DNA from: Enterococcus wangshanyuanii
GTDB lineage: Bacteria > Bacillota > Bacilli > Lactobacillales > Enterococcaceae
Assembly: GCF_002197645.1 (NCBI RefSeq)
Contig: NZ_CP021878.1
Location: 1-64,000, forward strand
Direction: 5' to 3'
Length of the DNA: 64,000 nucleotides
Below the pieces are notes generated by a model that did no database searches, had not been told where the DNA came from, and saw only the letters and a list, made by a program, of their open reading frames with translations. Below, in pieces: positions 19,574 through 25,808 of the stretch (its first letter is position 1; every line of letters starts with the position of its first letter). The position numbers were made by a program, and so were the translations under genes.

Positions 19574-20233
19574 TTATACCCCTTCCATTGTCATTGCTTC
19601 AACATTACAAGTTTTGTAGCTGCTTATTCCATCCGCATCTACGATCGTAAAATGATCTACTTGAAAAGTCATTATCACATTTTTTATATACTCTCTGTCT
19701 GTTTGTACCTCATCCATATTATGATCAAAACTTTCTCCACTAGTTAGATAGATTGAGAAAACCTCTCCTTGAGTCATATTGCTGTCACCCACAGTCTCTG
19801 TTCTATAGTTAGTTTTGCAATACTCCTCACTGGAAATCAATTTACAGTTGTTCTCTTGAGTAATTCTTTTAATACACTTTTTGTATCTTAGTGGAAATCT
19901 CCAGTGCTCTCTGATTGATCCTGTCGATCCATAAGCGAAAATATCTATCGCCTTAGAGAAAATATGCTCCTCATAAACAAGGATACGATCTGTTGAACAA
20001 TTAATTAGAGTAAGAACTTTTTGTTTTTTTCTTTTTCCAACTGGTTTCAATAAAGTAAGCAGAAAAAATACAATAACAGAACTTACTATTAGAATAGCAA
20101 TTGGTACTCCAAAAATTTGCCCCTGTTCTTCGTTTTTTATCTCTTTTCCAAACACTGGCTCAGAAACAACTTGCTGAGTATTTCTTGGATTTAACAGAAT
20201 GTAATTCTCATTGTCACTTTGTTCAACATTCAC
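19574..20233 (-). CDS. Single-pass membrane protein, unknown
   Basis: About 219 residues with one strong membrane helix (about residues 42-62) followed by a basic stop-transfer stretch (KPVGKRKKQK), so the large C-terminal part should be cytoplasmic. The preferred start is a GTG (MNVEQSDNEN) with GGGAG eight bases upstream; a GTG 15 bases earlier is possible. The binding site lies in the remnant of a duplicated ribbon-helix-helix gene tail. Function unknown. Confidence 0.55.
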   Translation of the reverse strand: MNVEQSDNENYILLNPRNTQQVVSEPVFGKEIKNEEQGQIFGVPIAILIVSSVIVFFLLTLLKPVGKRKKQKVLTLINCSTDRILVYEEHIFSKAIDIFAYGSTGSIREHWRFPLRYKKCIKRITQENNCKLISSEEYCKTNYRTETVGDSNMTQGEVFSIYLTSGESFDHNMDEVQTDREYIKNVIMTFQVDHFTIVDADGISSYKTCNVEAMTMEGV

Positions 20234-20305
20234 ATTTCTCACTCCCACGCTTCTTTGATTTCTCTTGCACTATGTTACAGTTCAGCAATCAGATTCTTTT
20301 TTCAT
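20234..20305 (-). pseudogene. Degenerate 3' remnant of the ribbon-helix-helix gene (copy 3)
   Basis: On the minus strand the bases read, with one stop, NLIAEL then REIKEAWE. This matches DLIAELLKNERTVKEAWG at the end of the gene at 21302-21484. It supplies the Shine-Dalgarno sequence for the membrane protein gene that follows. Confidence 0.6.
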
Positions 20306-20309
20306 TAAG

Positions 20310-20528
20310 TTACGTTACCAATTTTATTGATAACGTAACAGCTGTACGTGATTCTGCTCTTTTTAACAAGTTGACATCCTCTTCAGCCAAACGATCATGC
20401 CAATATTCTTTAGCTTTTTTAGGATTACTGGTAAACAGAGGTTGTCTTTTATCTATTTTCCATTCTTGAAAATAGACTATTTTAAAACTACTCGTAGTTT
20501 TATCAAACAAACGAAACTCTATTTTCAT
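20310..20528 (-). CDS. Small 72-residue protein
   Basis: Begins MKIEFRLFDKTTSSFKIVYF and is preceded by AGGAGAG. The middle has NPKKAKEYWHDRLAEEDVN. It is soluble-looking with no recognised family. The last codons lie in a 9-bp dyad (GTTACGTTA…TAACGTAAC, 20309-20339) that could form a hairpin in the message. Confidence 0.5.
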   Translation of the reverse strand: MKIEFRLFDKTTSSFKIVYFQEWKIDKRQPLFTSNPKKAKEYWHDRLAEEDVNLLKRAESRTAVTLSIKLVT

Positions 20529-20572
20529 ATGCTCTCTCCTTAAATAATCGCTTTTTAAAGGACAGCTAGCTT

Positions 20573-20845
20573 TTACTCCATTGATCCAAAAGCTAGTATT
20601 GAAGCAAAGAAAGTAAGCAGCATGGATAGGCCTTTATCTTTATGCAAAAAATCTATGAAATTCAGTTGTCGAATACTTTCTTTTACATTCTCAAACATGT
20701 ATCCAATAATTGGAAGATTGACCGACTGTAAAAAAGTCACTTTTATGAGTAGAAATATGCCAAAAAGCAACACTATCTCATAAATAACAAATAAAAATAG
20801 AAACTCGATCAACGACTTTTTCCATTCGTTTTTATTATCATTCAT
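20573..20845 (-). CDS. Small integral membrane protein (90 residues)
   Basis: Two or three hydrophobic segments (about 11-36, 40-50 and 72-88) with a charged N-terminus (MNDNKNEWKK). AGGAGGGAG precedes the ATG and overlaps the end of a duplicated ribbon-helix-helix tail. Unknown function within the small-membrane-protein operon. Confidence 0.55.
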   Translation of the reverse strand: MNDNKNEWKKSLIEFLFLFVIYEIVLLFGIFLLIKVTFLQSVNLPIIGYMFENVKESIRQLNFIDFLHKDKGLSMLLTFFASILAFGSME

Positions 20846-20861
20846 TCATGCACTCCCTCCT

Positions 20862-20950
20862 ATCCAAAAGCTTCTTTTACTTCTCGTGCCTGGTGCAACA
20901 CTTCAGCAATCAGATCCTTTTCATGATACTGACGATTGTTTTCTGCTTTT
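20862..20950 (-). pseudogene. 3' remnant of the ribbon-helix-helix gene (copy 2)
   Basis: The minus strand reads NNRQYHEKDLIAEVLHQA then REVKEAFG and stop, nearly the same as the last 27 residues of the gene at 21302-21484, but with no start or N-terminal strand. It lies between the lipoprotein gene and the 90-residue membrane protein gene. Confidence 0.7.
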
Positions 20951-20960
20951 TACATTCTTC

Positions 20961-21254
20961 TCATTTCTTCCAATGGTCACCAACAGAAATTGCTTCATAT
21001 TCAGACGGAGTAACAGATACCCACTCTGATATATGTTCATTTTCGACTGTGCCGTCAATCAACAAACGATAACTAGCCGAATAAGTTTGTGGAATGACAG
21101 TCATTGTTTCACCAATCATCATTGGAACAGCCGTTATATACGCTGGTGAATAGTCTTTTTTCTGAACAATTCCTTCTGTTAATCGTGTGGAACAACCACT
21201 TAATAACAGACCGAGACACAACAGAACAGAGAATAGACAACTTTTTATGTTCAT
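20961..21254 (-). CDS. Small lipoprotein
   Basis: A 97-residue product with a classical lipoprotein signal: MNIKSCLF, a hydrophobic core and the lipobox LLSGC, with the lipidated Cys near residue 21. The mature part is short and beta-rich (YRLLIDGTVENEHISEWVSV). It should be anchored to the outer face of the membrane. The ATG was chosen for the AGAGGG site and because it gives a normal signal peptide; a longer frame starts at 21311. Role unknown; surface or entry exclusion is one possibility. Confidence 0.65.
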   Translation of the reverse strand: MNIKSCLFSVLLCLGLLLSGCSTRLTEGIVQKKDYSPAYITAVPMMIGETMTVIPQTYSASYRLLIDGTVENEHISEWVSVTPSEYEAISVGDHWKK

Positions 21255-21301
21255 TTTCAGCCCTCTCTTTTTATCAACTTTCTTTAGTTTCTTCATTTTT
21301 T

Positions 21302-21484
21302 TCATCCCCACGCTTCTTTTACTGTTCGTTCATTTTTCAGCAGTTCCGCAATCAGATCCTTTTCATGATACTGACGATTATTTCCCGCTTTCTTACGTTC
21401 CTCTCGTTTTTTAGCAAGTAGGAATGCCAAATCTTGATCCATTTGATCGGTGAATGTTATAGACTTTCGAGTTTTTGAAGTCAT
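21302..21484 (-). CDS. Ribbon-helix-helix protein (60 residues)
   Basis: MTSKTRKSITFTDQMDQDLA is a typical ribbon-helix-helix beta strand plus first helix, followed by a charged helix and KDLIAELLKNERTVKEAWG. Such proteins act as dimers that bind operator DNA, as CopG or ParD-like antitoxins do, but no toxin gene lies beside it. AAGGAG precedes the ATG. A 12-bp hairpin (GGTGCTGTACCC with GGGTGCAGCACC) lies just upstream at 21499-21532 and may be its operator. Two decayed copies of its 3' end lie downstream. Confidence 0.7.
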   Translation of the reverse strand: MTSKTRKSITFTDQMDQDLAFLLAKKREERKKAGNNRQYHEKDLIAELLKNERTVKEAWG

Positions 21485-21498
21485 GGTGTTCACTCCTT

Positions 21499-21532
21499 CG
21501 GGTGCTGCACCCATTTCACTTGGGTACAGCAC
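21499..21532 (-). promoter_or_regulatory. Hairpin or operator before the ribbon-helix-helix gene
   Basis: A near-perfect 12-bp inverted repeat with a nine-base loop sits between the structured RNA and the gene. There is no U-tract, so it is more likely an operator or mRNA structure than a terminator. Confidence 0.5.
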
Positions 21533-21540
21533 CTAAAATT

Positions 21541-22034
21541 CATTAGCCTTCTCTTATTTACTAATTTTTATCTTTGTTACGCAATAGTGTTACTGTCGCA
21601 GGGTTTAAGCATCCGTTCACCCCAAACTCTCGGAAACGACATACGAACCTCTCGTACGCCTGAGCAAGTTATTGATCCTTAGATCAATCTCTCCGTGTAT
21701 TGTGACATTTTTACTGTTGTAGTTCTAACCCCTGTCCCTTAGTAGTCACGCTGATAAACAGGGCGGTCATTGCACACCGACATATAAGTCTCGTCTTCTT
21801 TCGTTCTTCCTTAGTTTTCCATCCTATCGGTTAAAAATAGGTATTGTCCTGCTTCCTCTACCTAGATAACTAAGAATCAAGCAATAATATAATCCTTCAT
21901 TGCAGCTTGTTCTAGTTACCCTCTCAACCTAAGTTCATAAGCTTTCGAGTTTGCTCTAAAAAAGTTTGAAATTGCCTGAAACATGTGTTGCTAATTCGTT
22001 CGTTTTAAATTAGCAAATAAGAAAAGGCTAATTT
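21541..22034 (-). ncRNA. Candidate large structured RNA, about 490 nt
   Basis: No coding frame of note lies here. The two ends (21542-21567 and 22007-22032) form a 26-bp helix in the minus-strand transcript; its only two non-Watson-Crick positions are G-U pairs, which would be mismatches in a plus-strand RNA. Inside are several hairpins, such as ATTGATC-TAAG-GATCAAT, a nine-pair stem around GAGGT (near 21640-21662) and CCCTGT…ACAGGG. This suggests a large ornate RNA encoded in the conjugation operon. A ROOL-type RNA is one hypothesis, since those occur in Lactobacillales mobile elements, but I cannot confirm the class. Confidence 0.55.
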
Positions 22035-22043
22035 TCTATCTGA

Positions 22044-22532
22044 TTAAGTTTGTTGCAGTTGCTTTTTTTCTTGTCGCAATCGTTCCTTTTCGTCCTCCTC
22101 TTTTTTGGCTTTCTCTATTCGTTGCTGCGCTCGTCTTTTTACAACATCTGGTTGGTTGTCTTCATCCATCAGCTGATAAACAGCTTTTGCTAATCGAGCT
22201 CCCTGAATCACTTCGCCCATTCCCTTACCTGTTTTTCTTAAAGGCAGTAATCTTTTTTGGTTACTTTTATAGTTTCCTGCTCTTCTGGCGATCAACACTC
22301 CTTTATTTTTTTGAGAGTAGACACGTTCAATCTCATTATAGATATCCATGATCTCAACTTGATTGGATTCAATAATGTGTCGGCAACCCTCTATGTATTC
22401 AATAGCTTGTTGGAACACTCTATTGTCTTGAATAATAAATTCTCTTTTTCCTCGCCCTTTCCCTTTTTGAAAAAGAACTATTCTTTTTCCGTATTTCAAC
22501 ACTTCTTCTGGTGTCATATTCGTTGTTGGCAT
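22044..22532 (-). CDS. First protein gene of the transfer operon, basic unknown protein
   Basis: 162 residues from an ATG with GGAG eight bases upstream (MPTTNMTPEEVLKYGKR). The C-terminal third is a highly charged helix (RAQQRIEKAKKEEDEKERLRQEKKQ, interrupted by few hydrophobics). No membrane segment. It is the first gene after the terminator at 22591, so it should be expressed only when transcription reads through. Family not recognised; nucleic-acid binding is plausible from its charge. Confidence 0.55.
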   Translation of the reverse strand: MPTTNMTPEEVLKYGKRIVLFQKGKGRGKREFIIQDNRVFQQAIEYIEGCRHIIESNQVEIMDIYNEIERVYSQKNKGVLIARRAGNYKSNQKRLLPLRKTGKGMGEVIQGARLAKAVYQLMDEDNQPDVVKRRAQQRIEKAKKEEDEKERLRQEKKQLQQT

Positions 22533-22590
22533 AGCTGTTTCTCCTTTCTTGAATGAATTTCTTAATAGATTTGACAGGTTAGCGGAAAAC

Positions 22591-22635
22591 AAAAAAAGAG
22601 GGGGAGAATACGCTGAACTGCGTACTCTCCCCCTC
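22591..22635 (-). terminator. Strong attenuator-type terminator before the transfer operon
   Basis: A 16-base stem (starting GAGGGGGAG, with one mismatch) and a six-base loop are followed on the minus strand by seven T. It lies 59 bases before the ATG of the first operon gene and 420 bases after the peptide gene. This is the position of the IRS1 terminator in the pCF10 prgQ leader. Confidence 0.85.
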
Positions 22636-22759
22636 CTGAAATAGCTATTTACTACGTTTAAACTACAACGATTCCAAGAAAAAAGGATTTTATCAGGTCT
22701 CTAGGGGAGTTGATAATATCATGAGTATTGAATTAATACTGTATTTTTCCTTTGAAAAT

Positions 22760-22768
22760 TGTTATAAT
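22760..22768 (+). promoter_or_regulatory. Extended -10 promoter of the antisense RNA
   Basis: TGtTATAAT is a perfect extended -10. Transcription should begin near 22775, where a GTTGTAGC-AACA-GCTACAAC hairpin starts. Confidence 0.65.
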
Positions 22769-22774
22769 ACAAAC

Positions 22775-22887
22775 GTTGTAGCAACAGCTACAACAAAAGG
22801 AGCCGAGACCGTTCAAGCCTGCTAAAGCTTATTGAACTGTCGTATCTTCCTCTAGGGTTGGTAGCCCTATGGAGACGGTTCTTTTTT
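22775..22887 (+). ncRNA. Candidate antisense RNA opposite the leader (Anti-Q-like)
   Basis: About 113 nt. It has a perfect 8-bp 5' hairpin, a 10-bp hairpin (GACCGTTCAA with TTGAACTGTC, one mismatch), a small TAGGG/CCCTA hairpin, and an outer helix pairing AAAAGGAGCCG with CGGTTCTTTTTT. It ends in a U-tract, so it has its own terminator. It lies between the peptide gene and the attenuator, as Anti-Q does in pCF10, and is expected to base-pair with the leader and favour termination. No homology was tested; the call rests on structure and position. Confidence 0.65.
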
Positions 22888-22902
22888 GTTTTCCGCTAAC
22901 CT

Positions 22903-23056
22903 CTCACTCCTAACCCTTATTAGATATTAGGAACAAGACAATTAGCATTTTTTATTTTCAATGTCTATTTAATCTTTTTATCATAATTCATTACGCTTAG
23001 AAGATACCACAGACAAATTGATAATACAAGTCATTTTGTAAAACAGGTTTTTCAAA
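22903..23056. other. Leader region without a gene
   Basis: This AT-rich stretch between the peptide gene and the antisense RNA has no start codon with a good binding site. It is probably untranslated leader of the minus-strand transcript. Confidence 0.5.
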
Positions 23057-23140
23057 TTAACCTAAAAGGTTTGGGAAAATTGGAGCCATTGTAAGAACAC
23101 AAATGATTACAGTACCTAAAATATTCTTATGTTTTTTCAT
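23057..23140 (-). CDS. 27-residue hydrophobic peptide, candidate signalling peptide
   Basis: A perfect AAGGAGG site seven bases upstream starts a 27-codon frame: basic N-terminus MKKHKN, a hydrophobic core (ILGTVIICVLTMA) and the C-terminus PIFPNLLG. The size and shape match precursors of enterococcal inhibitor peptides (PrgQ/iCF10 type) and streptococcal SHP pheromones, where the C-terminal 7-9 residues are the signal. It lies just after a PrgX-like regulator and at the head of the transfer leader, as prgQ does. Unlike known inhibitors, the C-terminus has two prolines. It could also be a small toxin, but there is no direct antisense partner over it. Confidence 0.65.
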   Translation of the reverse strand: MKKHKNILGTVIICVLTMAPIFPNLLG

Positions 23141-23160
23141 TATTTTGTCCTCCTTCCTTG

Positions 23161-23189
23161 CTTATAAAGTAATTATATATGACTTTCAA
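23161..23189 (-). promoter_or_regulatory. Promoter of the peptide and transfer leader transcript
   Basis: TTGAAA and TATAAG are separated by 17 bases on the minus strand. The start would lie near 23154, giving a short leader with the AAGGAGG site. A TATAAT inside the spacer is an alternative -10. Confidence 0.55.
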
Positions 23190-23214
23190 TAAGAAAAACA
23201 GAATATTTTTACGA

Positions 23215-23234
23215 GGTTGGCAGATTTGACAACC
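23215..23234. promoter_or_regulatory. Palindromic operator candidate 1
   Basis: GGTTGGCAGATTTGACAACC, 26 bases upstream of the -35. It shares GGTTG…CAAC(C/T) with a second palindrome whose centre is 74 bases away, seven helical turns. Confidence 0.6.
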
Positions 23235-23288
23235 TTTTTGGCATTTATTTTTCAAACACCCCCTAAAATGTAAGAAATATTCCTATTT

Positions 23289-23308
23289 GGTTGTCTGAAA
23301 TGACAACT
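23289..23308. promoter_or_regulatory. Palindromic operator candidate 2
   Basis: GGTTGTCTGAAATGACAACT has arms GTTGTC and GACAAC and overlaps the stop codon of the PrgX-like gene. With operator 1 it suggests looping by a regulator tetramer. Confidence 0.6.
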
Positions 23309-24239
23309 AGTTTTTGCCTATTAAAATATCATATTGAGAAAATCCTTGGTTTTTTTTGCCGTCCACGAGATTCTGAACCTCTTTATCCATCAAAGCTGCC
23401 GAACCTTCATCACCTATCAAATCGATAGCATTGATCACCGCAGTAACTTTTTTAAATCCTTCAGTATCATTCTTGACTATATATAAATAAAGATTGTGCA
23501 AATAAGTAAATTGGGCTAAATAGTAATAACTATCTGCATACAAGAATTTGTGCTTTTCAGCAACTTTTAACAGCTCTTTAACTTTCTTGTATTCTTTGTT
23601 GAAAAACAGTGGTGTGATTGAATTCAATAAAATATTACACAGGTGACGTTTAATTTCTGACGATAGTATTCTATGAGGATCAATCGGAAAAATCACTGAG
23701 GTTACTTTCATGATCTCGTCTGGCTGAAGGTCATTAACAACTTGAGCTATGAGTTTGTAATCTTCCTCAAAAATGACTTTTTGATTTATTCTGTAAAATC
23801 TTTCCAAAATGAAACGCTGTTCTTTTGGTGTAATTGGGGCGATTTTATAAGGATATTTTTTGTGAAAATTAGCTTTAATATCGAAATAAACAGTCATTTC
23901 ATCTATTTCCAGTTTAGGAAACTGATTTGAAAGAAAGTTGTAAAGTGTAAATATTTCTTTCAGAGCTTTTTTAGAAGGAAGTTCAGCTATTAAAGTTTGA
24001 TATTGTCTTCGTGTGGTCTTCTCTAGGTTAGGTTCTAGGTACATTGCCATAAAGTCACTAAACGAAACTTTCAAATTTGATAAGATTTTCAGTAAACTGT
24101 TGAAATCTATCGTTTTATGTCCGTTTTCAAACTTTGAATAAGCCGCTTTATCTAACACATCTTCTCTAGCATCAGCTTGTGTCAGCCCAGTATCTTGTCT
24201 AACTTGTTTAACAAGACGGCTTAATACTTTTTTATCCAA
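23307..24239 (-). CDS. PrgX/Rgg-like peptide-responsive regulator
   Basis: A 310-residue protein, close to PrgX (about 317). The N-terminus is a Cro-type helix-turn-helix (LVKQVRQDTGLTQADAREDV, then AAYSKFENGHKTIDFNSLLKIL), followed by an all-helical region with tetratricopeptide-like repeats (for example HKFLYADSYYYLAQFTYLHN), as in RRNPP regulators that bind exported and re-imported peptides. The start is TTG with AAGGAG seven bases upstream. Inferred role: control of the peptide/transfer promoter 100 bases downstream through the two palindromes. In pCF10 prgX is divergent from prgQ, while here both point the same way. Confidence 0.8.
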   Translation of the reverse strand: MDKKVLSRLVKQVRQDTGLTQADAREDVLDKAAYSKFENGHKTIDFNSLLKILSNLKVSFSDFMAMYLEPNLEKTTRRQYQTLIAELPSKKALKEIFTLYNFLSNQFPKLEIDEMTVYFDIKANFHKKYPYKIAPITPKEQRFILERFYRINQKVIFEEDYKLIAQVVNDLQPDEIMKVTSVIFPIDPHRILSSEIKRHLCNILLNSITPLFFNKEYKKVKELLKVAEKHKFLYADSYYYLAQFTYLHNLYLYIVKNDTEGFKKVTAVINAIDLIGDEGSAALMDKEVQNLVDGKKNQGFSQYDILIGKN

Positions 24240-24450
24240 AATATCACTCCTTTCAAGAATAGAGATAGCTTTTTTAATGACGAATATGTATTTCTATATT
24301 TCAATTATAATATCATATTACGAATATAGCAAGCTTAATTTACGTTATTTTGAAAGTTTTTATATTTTTAATGTAAATGTCATATTTATTTAGCTTATCT
24401 TGTGTTAAAATAAATTACACACACAAATATATGGAAAGGAGTATTTTTCT
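24240..24450. promoter_or_regulatory. Divergent regulatory region between two HTH genes
   Basis: Very AT-rich. ACGAATAT occurs twice (near 24282 and 24316), and a TATAAT for the minus-strand regulator lies near 24305. The plus-strand gene has GGAAAGGAG before its ATG. I cannot place -35 elements with certainty. Confidence 0.45.
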
Positions 24451-25254
24451 ATGTCTATTGGTGCAAATATAAAATATTTGAGAAAACAGCATAAGTTGAA
24501 ACAGGTTGAACTTGCTGAGCTAATGAACGTTAACGGCCCAAACATTTCTAACTGGGAATCAAACCGAATTGAACCTCCATTATCAAAAATGAGGGCTTTG
24601 TCTGACTATTTTAACGTTTCTCTTGATCTATTAGCATACGGAGAGCCGAAAGACTTCAATGTGCAAAATTACTACGGTATTAAAGACTATGGAATAGAAG
24701 CTCGAAAAGTCTTTCAATCTCTCGATTCTGAGGAACAGGACAAACTACTACGATCCATGTATGAAGCTAGAATTCAACACAACCGTAAAAATCGCAGAGA
24801 AACAGCTTTTACTCAGCAACAACAGGCGGCCACTTTACTATTTAGCGAAAATATTGTTTTAAAAGAGTTCGGAAAATACATTCAACGCTACTTAGAAACC
24901 TATGACGAAATACATGATCCAGTAACAAGACAATTACTGATCGATACAACCATGTATCTCTCTGAAGGAAAAGAGCAATCGAACGATTTTGTAACGCTAC
25001 TTAGAGACATTACAGAGAAAATCTTTGCTGTAAGTGCTTTGCAGTTTGCTTATGATAAAGACAATTTAACGATTGAAAAAATGAGTAAACAATTTCGGCT
25101 TGATCCTGATTTTATAGAATATGCATTAAAATATTATGCAGATACTAAAGGGGCTATATTTGAATACAAGAATTTGATTATAAATTTATCCGCCTTGATC
25201 ATAGCTGACGAAGAATCCATAAAAAACACGAAAATAAGCATACTCCCAAAATAA
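24451..25254 (+). CDS. XRE-family transcriptional regulator (267 residues)
   Basis: A standard N-terminal helix-turn-helix: IKYLRKQHKLKQVELAELMNVNG, then SNWESNRIEPPLSKMRALSDYFNVSLDLLAYG. This is followed by about 200 residues of helical sequence without a recognised enzyme motif. It is divergent from the PrgX-like gene and ends at a plus-strand terminator, so it is a single-gene unit. It might repress the shared intergenic region. Good GGAAAGGAG binding site. Confidence 0.75.
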   Translation: MSIGANIKYLRKQHKLKQVELAELMNVNGPNISNWESNRIEPPLSKMRALSDYFNVSLDLLAYGEPKDFNVQNYYGIKDYGIEARKVFQSLDSEEQDKLLRSMYEARIQHNRKNRRETAFTQQQQAATLLFSENIVLKEFGKYIQRYLETYDEIHDPVTRQLLIDTTMYLSEGKEQSNDFVTLLRDITEKIFAVSALQFAYDKDNLTIEKMSKQFRLDPDFIEYALKYYADTKGAIFEYKNLIINLSALIIADEESIKNTKISILPK

Positions 25255-25271
25255 TAAGGAGTATGCTTTTT
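25237..25271 (+). terminator. Terminator of the 267-residue regulator gene
   Basis: AGCATACTCC and GGAGTATGCT form a 10-bp stem with an 11-base loop that contains the stop codon and is followed by TTTT. Confidence 0.8.
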
Positions 25272-25307
25272 CTATGTATTGATTCTACTGTCTATGGTAT
25301 TTCTAGC

Positions 25308-25565
25308 TTAATTGATTTTATGAAAAACTGATTCAAGTTCTTCTCCCAATGCATCAGAGATAAGCTTAGCTAAGCCAAACGTTGGCATATAACGATATTC
25401 TTCAATCGCTTTTACTGTTTGCTCTGCTAAAGGCGTTGCTTTACCGAAACGTTCCTTTGAGATTCTTTCTACAGTTTGAGCCAATTCTTTTTGAGAGATT
25501 CCTTTTGCATCACGCAAAAACTTTACCTGATTTGTAGCCTTTCTTTTTTTGAATAATCGAAACAT
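25308..25565 (-). CDS. Small XRE-type HTH protein (85 residues)
   Basis: VKFLRDAKGISQKELAQTVERIS is an HTH start, but about 18 residues are inserted between the usual helices (KERFGKATPLAEQTVKAIEEYRYMP), followed by LISDALGEELESVF. Such proteins are common on enterococcal and staphylococcal plasmids. A long inverted repeat covers its promoter (next entry), so autoregulation is likely. It lies just upstream of the replication gene and might tune copy number. Confidence 0.65.
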   Translation of the reverse strand: MFRLFKKRKATNQVKFLRDAKGISQKELAQTVERISKERFGKATPLAEQTVKAIEEYRYMPTFGLAKLISDALGEELESVFHKIN

Positions 25566-25576
25566 TTATCCACCTC

Positions 25577-25629
25577 ACTTTACAAATATAGCTCGTTTAT
25601 CGTAGCATATTTATCAAATTTGTAAAGTG
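25577..25629. promoter_or_regulatory. Inverted repeat over the promoter of the 85-residue HTH gene
   Basis: CACTTTACAAAT and ATTTGTAAAGTG are perfect 12-bp arms about 29 bases apart. One arm contains the likely -35 (TTTACA) with TACGAT 16 bases on; the other lies next to the ribosome-binding site. Likely operator pair. Confidence 0.65.
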
Positions 25630-25808
25630 ATTTATCCCAAACAAACCGCTCTACGAAGCCATTTTAAGCTAATATCACCTATGATTGTGAATCATTGTGT
25701 TAAAACGAACAAACTAGGAGTATGCATAAGAGAACGAATTGTCGTCGGAACGCTTGTTATGTTTCAGTTTCCCAACAAATTAATAACTTATAGGATCAAT
25801 GATCGTAA

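Larger units (their letters stand above)
22576..22902. repeat. Inverted repeat arms framing the operon leader
   Basis: AGGTTAGCGGAAAAC followed by seven A and GA (22576-22599) is repeated inverted at 22880-22902 with one A fewer. The left arm includes the U-tract of the minus-strand terminator. The right arm includes the U-tract of the plus-strand RNA. Confidence 0.8.

Noticed and set aside
20101..21421. Plus-strand frames over the ribbon-helix-helix and lipoprotein genes
   Set aside because: They are antisense shadows rich in Phe, Ser and Leu, with no binding sites, and overlap better supported genes.
21541..22034. Group II intron or insertion element
   Set aside because: No reverse transcriptase or transposase, no recognisable domain V hairpin, and the arms pair better as RNA than as DNA repeats. 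A small non-autonomous element is not fully excluded.
22576..22902. Transposon terminal repeats around the leader
   Set aside because: The arms contain the U-tracts of two terminators and enclose a promoter and RNA, with no flanking duplication, so a regulatory role is more likely.
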